Below are positions 6,365 through 12,529 of a stretch of 14,918 nt of DNA, piece by piece. Source of the stretch: Candidatus Wallbacteria bacterium. Lineage in GTDB: Bacteria; Muiribacteriota; UBA6191; JACPRK01. Made by a program: the position numbers and the translations under genes. How positions within the stretch are numbered: the first letter of the stretch is position 1; each line of letters begins with the position of its first letter. A model generated the notes under the pieces. That model was not told the DNA's origin. It saw only the letters and a list, made by a program, of their open reading frames with translations, and searched no databases. The stretch covers positions 1 to 14,918 of the forward strand of contig JACQFU010000312.1 in the NCBI GenBank assembly GCA_016199905.1. The letters run 5' to 3'.

Positions 6365-7528
6365 ATGCACACGCTCTTTTGGCTCTCCTTCGCGTATCTC
6401 GGGTACACGTTCGTGGCGTTCCCGCTGGCGGTGCTGCTGGCTGCGGCGTGGGCCCGGAGCCAGCAAGCCAGCGGCTTCGGCTATGGCCCGCCGAGCGTGA
6501 CGGTGGTCTTCACCTTCGTGCCGCCCGGAGAGCCCGGAGGCACCAGCGTCGAGGGTATCCGCGAACGCGTGCGCGATATTGCAGTGAACGGCTACGAACC
6601 GAGGCTGCTGCAGGCGATAGGCGTGAGCGACGGCCCCATGGAGGGTCGAGCCGAGCTCGAACGCGAGCTGGTGACCGCGACGGGGCTCGAGGTCCTTTTG
6701 CTGGAGCAGCGCGACCGGGCGGGTAAGACGGCGGCTCAGAACCTGGCGGCCAAGCGCGCCTCGGGTGAAGTCCTGGTGTTCACCGATGCCGACACGCGGT
6801 TCGCTTTTCGCGCCATCGAGGCGATCTCCCGTCCGCTGGGTGACCCCGACGTGGGGTGCGCGTGCGGCCGGCTGATCTACGCCGGGCGGTCGCCGGAGAG
6901 TCTCTACTGGTCCTACGAGACGGCGCTGAAGGAGTCCGAGGCCGCGCTTCACTCGCTGATGGGCGCCAACGGCGCGCTCTACGCCGTGCGACGCCGGGAT
7001 TACGCGGAGCTGCCGCCCTGGGCCCTTTCGGACCTGGTGGAGCCGTTGTATCAGTTGATCGATCGCCGGCGGACCTGCTGGGTGCCGGAGGCGGTCGCCT
7101 ACGAGCAGACGCGCCGGCAGACGGGCGACGTCTTCGGCCGCAAGCGACGCATCACTCTGCGGGCCCTCGGGAGCCTGCCGCTGGTGTTGCCGATCTTCAA
7201 CCTGAAGGCGCGGCCCGTGGCCACCTGGCTGTTTGTTTCCCACAAACTGATGCGGTGGTTTTCCTGGCTTCCTCTGGCGGCGATCTACTTCTCGTCATTC
7301 GCGCTGGCCACGGATGCGTTCTATGCTCGAGCAGCCATCGTGCAGTTGCTGTTCTACATGTACTCGGCTGGGGTCTACATCGCGGCTCCGGGGGCCACTC
7401 TTCCTGCCTACGTCGTGGAAGTTGGGGCGGCTCAGCTCGTGGCCACTCTGCAGTGGTTGTTCGGGCGGCGGGAAGTGGTCTGGGAACCCACCGGGCTCTC
7501 GCTCGGAGGACGGGCGGCCGCAAGGTGA
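6365..7528 (+). CDS. Membrane-bound GT2-family glycosyltransferase (cellulose-synthase-like)
   Basis: A 387-residue inner-membrane enzyme expected to transfer sugar from a nucleotide-sugar donor; the acceptor is unknown. Residues 3-30 are an N-terminal membrane segment. The cytoplasmic GT-A domain (~42-265) shows PPSVTVVFTF, VSDG at 87-90, the donor-loop pattern RAGKTAAQNLAAKRASGE (118-135), the metal-binding DAD at 141-143 (VFTDADTRF), GANGALYAVRR (200-210) and LSDLVEPLY (221-229) in place of the usual ED. The basic GRKRRITLRAL (258-268) stands where related enzymes have QxxRW-like residues. VSHKLMRW (291-298) then leads into about three C-terminal membrane helices. The N-terminal block that usually reads AYNE is replaced by VPPGEP, so activity is not certain. 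The stop codon lies 65 bases before the pilin start; co-transcription suggests glycosylation of a pilus or secreted product (inference). Confidence 0.85.
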   Translation: MHTLFWLSFAYLGYTFVAFPLAVLLAAAWARSQQASGFGYGPPSVTVVFTFVPPGEPGGTSVEGIRERVRDIAVNGYEPRLLQAIGVSDGPMEGRAELERELVTATGLEVLLLEQRDRAGKTAAQNLAAKRASGEVLVFTDADTRFAFRAIEAISRPLGDPDVGCACGRLIYAGRSPESLYWSYETALKESEAALHSLMGANGALYAVRRRDYAELPPWALSDLVEPLYQLIDRRRTCWVPEAVAYEQTRRQTGDVFGRKRRITLRALGSLPLVLPIFNLKARPVATWLFVSHKLMRWFSWLPLAAIYFSSFALATDAFYARAAIVQLLFYMYSAGVYIAAPGATLPAYVVEVGAAQLVATLQWLFGRREVVWEPTGLSLGGRAAAR

Positions 7529-7593
7529 CGGTTCCGGCGGCGGCGCGGTATCTACAGAGTCGAGGTGCTTGGGTCCGGGACGGCGGGAGCAAG

Positions 7594-8001
7594 GTGAGCG
7601 CGCGGCCATGCTATCGTTGGGCGAAGGGCTTCTCGCTGGTCGAGATGCTCGTAGTCGTGGCCATCCTGTCCCTGCTCGTCGGCGGCGCCTACCAGATCTA
7701 CACCTCGTCGACGACAGACACGCGCTATCAGGCGATGCGGGCCAACCTGAAAATGATGAAGACCGCGATCGATCAGTTCCACGCCAAGACCGGCGCCTAT
7801 CCCACTTCGCTGGAGGCTCTGACTCGTTCCTATCTCAGCAGGGTGCCCGACGATCCCACTACGGAGCGGATCGGCAACGACTGGATGGTCATCGGCCCCA
7901 ACGACGATCCCAACGATTCCTCGAAGTGGGTTTCGGCCACAGCCGGGCCACCCACCGGCGGAATAGCCGACGTGCGTTCGGCGTCGGATTTCGAGAAGTA
8001 A
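7594..8001 (+). CDS. Type II secretion / type IV pilus-like prepilin (GspG-like pseudopilin)
   Basis: A 135-residue pilin subunit. The GTG at 7594 is preferred: GGGAG (7585-7589) lies four bases upstream, and it gives a short 12-residue basic leader ending WAKG. The class III prepilin signal is clear: cleavage at G12/F13, then FSLVEMLVVVAILSLLVGG, with the essential Glu at mature position 5. The following helix leads to NLKMMKTAIDQFHAKTGAYPTSLEAL, typical of GspG-like major pseudopilins, and the tail has an Asp-rich GPNDDPNDSSKW loop and GIADVRS. There are no cysteines in the mature protein. It would be processed by a PilD-type peptidase not encoded here and assemble in the periplasm. A GTG at 7525 overlapping the previous stop is the alternative start. 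The platform protein gene follows after 19 bases. Confidence 0.88.
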   Translation: MSARPCYRWAKGFSLVEMLVVVAILSLLVGGAYQIYTSSTTDTRYQAMRANLKMMKTAIDQFHAKTGAYPTSLEALTRSYLSRVPDDPTTERIGNDWMVIGPNDDPNDSSKWVSATAGPPTGGIADVRSASDFEK

Positions 8002-8020
8002 GGAAGCAGGAGGCCGCGCG

Positions 8021-9244
8021 ATGCCCATATTCGACTACGTAGCCAAGAAGCCGACCGGCGAGATCATCAAGGCCTTCCTCAAGGCCGGCGACAAGTCGTC
8101 GATCGAGGACTACCTCCGTGGCAAGGGTCTGATCATCATCGACATCTCGCTGCGCGAGGAGGACAAGGGACTCGCTGCCTATCTTCCCTTCCTCAAGAAG
8201 CGCGTGTCGACCAAAGATCTCCTGATCTTCACCAAGTACTTCTCCATCCTGGTGAAGGCCGGCATACCCGTGCTCAAGAGCTTGAAGATCCTGGAAGAAC
8301 AGACCCAGAACACGCATTTCCGGGAACAGCTCAAGGAGATCCAGGACAACGTGATGGGCGGGTCGAGCCTCTTCCTGGCGTTCGAGGCGCATCCGGACAC
8401 CTTCCCGCCGAATTACCGCAACCTGCTGAGGATCGGCGAGGAGTCGGGCGCTCTCCACGACGTGCTCGTGCGGCTCTACAACGCGCTCAACAAGGCGACC
8501 AAGCTGCGCGGGAAGGTGATCGGCGCCCTGGTCTACCCGGCCGTCATCAGCCTCGTGGCGATCGCGGTCGTGACCTTCCTGCTCGTTCTGATCATCCCGC
8601 GATTCGTGAAGATCTTCGAATCGCACGGCGCGGCGTTGCCGACTCTCACCGCCATCGTCGTGGGAGCCAGCAACGCCCTGATCCACCAGTGGTACTTCAT
8701 CGTCGGCGGGATCATGGTCGGGGGATTCGGCTTCAGCTACTTCTACAGGACCGAAGGAGGAAAGAAGATCGTCCACGCGCTGACGCTCAAGCCCCCCGTG
8801 ATCGGCCCCCTCATCCAGAAGTACAACATCGCCAGCTTCGCGGGAAACCTCGACATGCTCTCCCGCGGAGGCGCACCCGTGTCGCAGAGCCTCAAGCTGG
8901 CTATCAAGACCATCGACAACGTCGCCATCCGCGACTCCCTGGGCAGCGTCGTGTCCGACGTCGAGTCCGGCAGCAGCATCGCCCGATCCCTGGAGAAGGT
9001 CGACCTGATGCCGCCCCTGGTCCTGCAGATGATTGCCGTCGGCGAGGAGACGGGCAACCTCAACGAGATGCTCGAGACGATCGGCTCGTTCTACGAAGAG
9101 GAGATCGATGCCAACGTGGGCATCCTGCTGTCCCTCATCGAGCCGATCTTCATCCTCTTCCTCGGCCTGGCCGTCGGCACCATCGTCATCAGCATGTACT
9201 TGCCCATCTTCAAGATGGCGCAGACCGTGAGCGGCCACAAGTAG
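8021..9244 (+). CDS. Type II secretion / type IV pilus inner-membrane platform protein (GspF/PilC family)
   Basis: A polytopic inner-membrane protein on which pseudopilin polymers are assembled by a cytoplasmic ATPase. It is 407 residues, the family's usual length. A short N-terminal region (FDYVAKKPTGEIIKAFLKA) is typical of the family. Two T2SF repeats follow: residues ~67-193, with FTKYFSILVKAGIPVLKSL and LLRIGEESGAL, and ~270-394, with LDMLSRGGAPVSQSLKLA and MIAVGEETGNL. Membrane helices are at ~168-195, ~221-243 and ~370-393. The start is well supported by CAGGAGG (8007-8013) seven bases upstream. It follows the pilin gene directly. No GspE/PilB ATPase is in the window, so the partner ATPase must be encoded elsewhere. 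I cannot tell the secretion (gspF) from the pilus (pilC) subtype. Confidence 0.95.
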   Translation: MPIFDYVAKKPTGEIIKAFLKAGDKSSIEDYLRGKGLIIIDISLREEDKGLAAYLPFLKKRVSTKDLLIFTKYFSILVKAGIPVLKSLKILEEQTQNTHFREQLKEIQDNVMGGSSLFLAFEAHPDTFPPNYRNLLRIGEESGALHDVLVRLYNALNKATKLRGKVIGALVYPAVISLVAIAVVTFLLVLIIPRFVKIFESHGAALPTLTAIVVGASNALIHQWYFIVGGIMVGGFGFSYFYRTEGGKKIVHALTLKPPVIGPLIQKYNIASFAGNLDMLSRGGAPVSQSLKLAIKTIDNVAIRDSLGSVVSDVESGSSIARSLEKVDLMPPLVLQMIAVGEETGNLNEMLETIGSFYEEEIDANVGILLSLIEPIFILFLGLAVGTIVISMYLPIFKMAQTVSGHK

Positions 9245-9277
9245 GCCGGGCCCCTCCGATCGGAAAAGCTGCTGGCA

Positions 9278-9298
9278 GCCGGAAGAAAACCTTCCGGC
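9278..9298 (+). repeat. Inverted repeat (hairpin) between the platform gene and the next gene
   Basis: GCCGGAAG (9278-9285), loop AAAAC, CTTCCGGC (9291-9298): a perfect eight-base-pair stem 33 bases after the platform-protein stop. No T-run follows directly (a short TTTT starts about ten bases later), so it may be a weak terminator, an attenuator or an mRNA 3'-end structure. Nothing else is recognisable in the 180-base gap. Confidence 0.4.
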
Positions 9299-9424
9299 CG
9301 CGCCCGGCGTTTTCCCAAGACATTCAGGTCTGGTGCCGATCTACGACCCCTGGCACGGACGTCGCTTTCTCCCGGGCACGAAGAGCGGAAGATGACGGCG
9401 GCGCCTGGCCGCAAGGAGAACGCG

Positions 9425-10105
9425 ATGAAGCGAGTCCTCTCACCCAAGATCGGGATACTGGTGGCGTTGCTGGCGCTGGTGGCCAGCCCCTGGAGTGGCG
9501 CGAGCGACGCGCTGGCGGCCATGAGCTGCGGCGGCTGCGGCGGTGGAGGCGACAAGGGAGCCAAGAACCAGAACCCGCCCCCGAAGCTGGCCGACATGAA
9601 CAAGCCCCAGCAGCAGCCCGCCCTCGGGGCCGCTGCGCCAGGCGTCGCACCGGTAGTCGCCGCCGAACAACAGGCTCCCATGGCGGCCCCCGTGCAGTTG
9701 GCCCAGGCTCTCCCGGCAGGCGACGGCACGGCGGCTCCCGAGGCGGCGACCGCGCTGAATCAGCCCGCACCGGGCGGCACGGTTCTCGCTTCCGCCCCCG
9801 CCGTCCAGGCCGACCCTGTCTGGACCACGACGCCAGGTTCGCTGCACGACCAGATGATGGACCTGGGCCGCAGCAGCGTGCCGCAGCCTTCAAGCAGCGT
9901 CCAGGTGCTGTCGGGCGGCCCCGAGCTCTCGGAGGGGCTGCGCCGCGAGCTGGCCGATATGGGCACCACCATGGAAGTCGCGCCGACCCAGCCCGGCACC
10001 CGGCGGTTCATGAACCCGAGCAAGGGGCCCGGCGACATCCCCGAATTCGTGACCTACCGAGTGCGCTCCGACGGCCGAATCGAGAGCGTCTTCAGCAACC
10101 AGTGA
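9425..10105 (+). CDS. Exported Cys/Gly- and Pro/Ala-rich protein of unknown function
   Basis: A 226-residue protein. The ATG at 9425 is chosen because GGAG (9415-9418) lies six bases upstream and a signal peptide follows at once (residues 1-31, ILVALLALVA...SDALA). An in-frame ATG at 9392 is unlikely. The mature N-terminus is striking: AAMSCGGCGGGG, a CxxC followed by glycines (Cys35, Cys38). Residues ~50-140 are Pro/Ala/Gln-rich and probably disordered. A small C-terminal part (~residues 160-226) has regular sequence ending FVTYRVRSDGRIESVFSNQ. I do not recognise a family. It is the last gene of the plus-strand run after the pilin and platform genes, separated by 180 bases, so it may be co-transcribed or have its own promoter. 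Export is inferred from the signal peptide. A structural or redox role of the cysteines is only a possibility. Confidence 0.75.
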   Translation: MKRVLSPKIGILVALLALVASPWSGASDALAAMSCGGCGGGGDKGAKNQNPPPKLADMNKPQQQPALGAAAPGVAPVVAAEQQAPMAAPVQLAQALPAGDGTAAPEAATALNQPAPGGTVLASAPAVQADPVWTTTPGSLHDQMMDLGRSSVPQPSSSVQVLSGGPELSEGLRRELADMGTTMEVAPTQPGTRRFMNPSKGPGDIPEFVTYRVRSDGRIESVFSNQ

Positions 10106-10116
10106 GCGTGGTCCGG

Positions 10117-10149
10117 GTAGCTGGCCGGGCGAGCGACCCGGCCGGCTAC
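10117..10149. terminator. Shared hairpin between convergent genes
   Basis: A 13-base-pair stem (10117-10129 with 10137-10149, one G-U pair) with a seven-base loop, lying between the stop codons of two convergent genes. Its right arm contains the stop codon (10146-10148) of the minus-strand gene. It has no T-run on either strand, so it may act as a bidirectional block or protect both 3' ends rather than as a classic intrinsic terminator. Confidence 0.5.
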
Positions 10150-11045
10150 TCCTCGGAAGTAGGCTGGCTCGTCTGCGCGCCTGTCAGGCCGGGCGAGCGG
10201 CCGTGCACGGCGCACTCGACGTGGTTGCCGTCCTCGGTGTAGCGGAAGTTTCCGAAGGAATCGCCCGGCTGGCCGGGGTCCAGAGGCAGATCGTGCAAGT
10301 AGCCCTCCCGCACCAGCAGGCTGAAGAAGGCCCGGTTCCCGACGTCGGTGCGATGGACGCTCTTCTCGAGGCTGTACTGATCCAGGGCCTGGGCCATGGT
10401 CGCCTGCAGGCGCCAGCACTGTTCGCGTTCGCTGCCGGCGGTGCGGATCGCGGGACCGTGGACGGCGCACTCCAGGCCGTGGCCGGAAGCGGACTGGCGG
10501 AAGTCCTTGAAGCTGTCTTTGCCCTGGCCAGGGTCCTGCGGGATGGCCTCGATGTGGCCGCCGGCGACCAGTTGTTCGAAGAACTTGCGCGTACCGATGT
10601 CGCGACCCGCGGGGACGCCGCGTTCGCGTCCAAAGGAGTCGATGGCGTCACTGAGTTCTTTCTGGATGGCGAAGCATCGCTCGCGCTCCGAGCGGCCTCC
10701 CGAGTCCGGATCGCCGTGGTGGTAGCAAGTGATCCCGTTGCCCGAGCGTCGGTGCCGGAAATGGGCGTAGGAGTCGCCCTCGAAGCCGGGGTCGGTGGGC
10801 ATCTGATCGAGAAAGCCGTTCTTGACCAGTGCCGAGAAGAACGCGAAGGTCCCGATGTCGCGCCGCGGGCTCTTCGCCTCCTGGCAGTAGGCCTGGTAGG
10901 CCCTTCCGATTAGCCGTTGGACCTTGAAGCACTTGTCGCGAGCCGCATCGGAAGAGGCCACCGCCGCTGGGCCGTCGGCCGCGAAGGCCAGCGACGCCGA
11001 GACCAACGCGACCGCAACCACCGTCAGGAAGATCTTGGAAGACAC
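10146..11045 (-). CDS. Exported protein of three tandem pilin-head-like domains
   Basis: A 299-residue protein. The GTG start at 11045 has GGAGG (complement of 11053-11057) seven bases upstream. Residues 1-22 are a Sec signal peptide (IFLTVVAVALVSASLAFA), not a prepilin leader. The rest is three copies of one ~85-residue unit with first cysteines at 39, 124 and 210 and last cysteines at 107, 193 and 278 (spacing 68, 69, 68). The consensus is C-F/W-xx-Q, A-x3-Y/F, D-I/V-G, FF-x2-LV-x2-G, a P-x-DPG turn, DSF/Y-x2-FR, G, then C-x2-HG. The last part (LVxxGYL, PxDPG, C-x2-HG) resembles the globular head of some type IV pilins and pseudopilins, where similar motifs pair C...CSxHG. The hydrophobic pilin helix is absent. 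The linkers SERERC and SEREQC show that the repeat unit includes the linker. Cys54 is an extra unpaired cysteine. The function is unknown. Confidence 0.8.
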   Translation of the reverse strand: MSSKIFLTVVAVALVSASLAFAADGPAAVASSDAARDKCFKVQRLIGRAYQAYCQEAKSPRRDIGTFAFFSALVKNGFLDQMPTDPGFEGDSYAHFRHRRSGNGITCYHHGDPDSGGRSERERCFAIQKELSDAIDSFGRERGVPAGRDIGTRKFFEQLVAGGHIEAIPQDPGQGKDSFKDFRQSASGHGLECAVHGPAIRTAGSEREQCWRLQATMAQALDQYSLEKSVHRTDVGNRAFFSLLVREGYLHDLPLDPGQPGDSFGNFRYTEDGNHVECAVHGRSPGLTGAQTSQPTSEE

Positions 11046-11205
11046 GCCCCACCCTCCTTGATGAACTCCGTTGCAGAGTCGACTACGTCGATGCCTGCCG
11101 ATTTGTTCCGCAGAGGGCCCCTCCAGGCACTGCCTGTCCGAGCCCTTCGATCGACCAGGGCAAGCGGGATACGCGAAGGGACTGCGGGCTCACTGCACCA
11201 CGTGA
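11046..11205. other. Intergenic region with back-to-back inverted repeats
   Basis: This is the 160-base gap between the transglutaminase-like gene and the triple pilin-head gene. It holds two adjacent short palindromes (GAGGGCCCCTC at 11113-11123, CAGGCACTGCCTG at 11124-11136) and the Shine-Dalgarno sequence of the downstream gene. I see no convincing promoter or intrinsic terminator. Confidence 0.3.
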
Positions 11206-12435
11206 CTACTGAGCCTTGCCGTAGCGCGAGTACATCCAGCGCACGAAGTCGCCGTTGATCGCCTGGTTCTCGAGCGTGGCGTACGCAGGGGCGTCGGACG
11301 TCGGAATCCAGCAGAAGTCCGGGTGATCCTTCACGCTCTTGCCCGTCCACTCGCCCCGCACGACACGACCGCCGGCGTCCTGGAAAAGGTCATAGGTGTA
11401 CGTGCGCGTCATCGTGTTGGTGCCCACGAAGTTGGGGTCCTTGGCGTAGTGCGTGAAGGTGCAGACGGTCGTGACGGAGTATTTGCGCTGGGCCGGAACG
11501 TACGCGGCACTGCTCTGGTACTTGAACAGCGGGTGGTTGTTGACGGCCCGGTTGGCGTCGATCTCGGCGACAACGGCCATCCCGTTCTTCTTCACGTACT
11601 GCTGCAGCATCCAGTGGAAGTAGTGCGGGTAGATGTCCCGGAAGGACTCGTCGTTCAGGTCGATCGAGTTCCGATCGTAGCGCGTGCCGAGGGTCTTCCT
11701 GTTGGCGAACTGCTGAGTATTGCAGGTCATGTAGGTCTCCGAGAGGAGGCCCTTCATGTCGGCTACCGTCAGCTTGATCGACTTGCTCGGGTTGTCGAGC
11801 TGGCGATAGTCGTTCTGACCGTCGCTGTAGAGGTACTCCTTGGCCGCCTTGGCACCGGCGATCGTCAGCTTGACCTTGATCGGCTTGTTGCCCAGCGACA
11901 CGTCGAAGGGCTTCTTCGGCTCGGGCGCCAGGATGCCCGCGGCCGCGAGGCCGTTGCAATGACCGCCCCAGTCGACGCTCGTGCTGGCGCTGGCATAGTT
12001 GTGATGGTTCACCGGGTCGGCCTCCCAGGCGGCGGCGCCCGGAAGCCGGCCGTAAAGGCTGGCCACGATGGAGTCGTACTTCTCGAGCGGGGAGAGCCCG
12101 CCTTCGAACGAGTGGAAAGAAAGCTCACACGTGGCGCGCGGCCACCACGCGCCCGACCAGGGGATGTACTCGTTGGGGACGGAGGCGGTCTGCGTGATGT
12201 TCGAGTAGGCCTTCTGGGCAGCGGCGGTCTGCGGTGATGCCGCGGCCGCGTAACCGGTACTGCTCGGATCGCGCCCGTTGTAGAGCCTATCGCCGGAACG
12301 CGTCCGCAGGTCGCCGTAGAACTCGGAATCGAACCGCTCGTCGTTGCCGAACGAACTCTGCGCGGCCACCGGCGCCGCAACGGCGAGCGCCAGCATCAAG
12401 GCCGTCGCCAGTCTTCGCGTCTTCTGAGGAACCAT
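11206..12435 (-). CDS. Secreted transglutaminase-elicitor-like protein (oomycete GP42 family resemblance)
   Basis: A 409-residue protein. The ATG at 12435 is chosen because a signal peptide follows (LATALMLALAVAAPVAAQS) and GGAGG (complement of 12446-12450) lies ten bases upstream; an in-frame ATG at 12474 lacks both. The central blocks PWSGAWWPR, SPLEKYD, AWEADPVNHH and especially DWGGHCNGLAAA match my memory of the transglutaminase elicitor family (Phytophthora GP42 and bacterial relatives), in which the Cys of GHCNGW is catalytic; here it is Cys160. That enzyme forms isopeptide bonds between Gln and Lys side chains. Further conserved-looking segments include FRDIYPHYFHWMLQQYV and the C-terminal FCWIPTSD. 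There are no membrane segments after the signal, so it should be released to the periplasm or outside. The gene sits between the HAD gene and the triple pilin-head gene on the same strand. The family call is moderate; enzymatic activity is inferred. Confidence 0.7.
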   Translation of the reverse strand: MVPQKTRRLATALMLALAVAAPVAAQSSFGNDERFDSEFYGDLRTRSGDRLYNGRDPSSTGYAAAASPQTAAAQKAYSNITQTASVPNEYIPWSGAWWPRATCELSFHSFEGGLSPLEKYDSIVASLYGRLPGAAAWEADPVNHHNYASASTSVDWGGHCNGLAAAGILAPEPKKPFDVSLGNKPIKVKLTIAGAKAAKEYLYSDGQNDYRQLDNPSKSIKLTVADMKGLLSETYMTCNTQQFANRKTLGTRYDRNSIDLNDESFRDIYPHYFHWMLQQYVKKNGMAVVAEIDANRAVNNHPLFKYQSSAAYVPAQRKYSVTTVCTFTHYAKDPNFVGTNTMTRTYTYDLFQDAGGRVVRGEWTGKSVKDHPDFCWIPTSDAPAYATLENQAINGDFVRWMYSRYGKAQ

Positions 12436-12496
12436 CGAACTCGCACCTCCGGAATAGCCGATCCGATAGATCATGCTCGCATCAGAATACGCATCC

Positions 12497-12524
12497 GGCG
12501 CCCGATTGTTTCAGCTTGGGCGCC
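12497..12524 (-). repeat. Inverted repeat downstream of the HAD gene
   Basis: GGCGCCC (12497-12503) and GGGCGCC (12518-12524) form a seven-base-pair GC stem with a 14-base loop. It lies between the HAD stop codon (12530) and the transglutaminase-like start. There is no T-run, so termination is possible but unproven. The GGCGCC cores are palindromic and could also be a protein-binding site. Confidence 0.35.
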
Positions 12525-12529
12525 CGGTC

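Noticed and set aside
7889..9238. 449-codon minus-strand frame opposite the platform protein gene
   Set aside because: Its His/Asp/Gln-rich composition is typical of the reverse complement of a GC-rich membrane protein gene; no motif and no ribosome binding site.
10146..11045. Triple-repeat protein as a multihaem or thioredoxin-like protein
   Set aside because: No CxxCH haem motif is present, and the cysteines in each repeat are ~68 residues apart rather than in a CxxC pair.
12436..12474. Longer start for the transglutaminase-like gene at 12474
   Set aside because: No Shine-Dalgarno sequence there, and the extra residues would come before a normal signal peptide that starts at 12435.
12436..12529. 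Possible promoter for the transglutaminase-like gene (TATTCT with GAAACA)
   Set aside because: Only four of six and three of six matches; not better than background at this composition.
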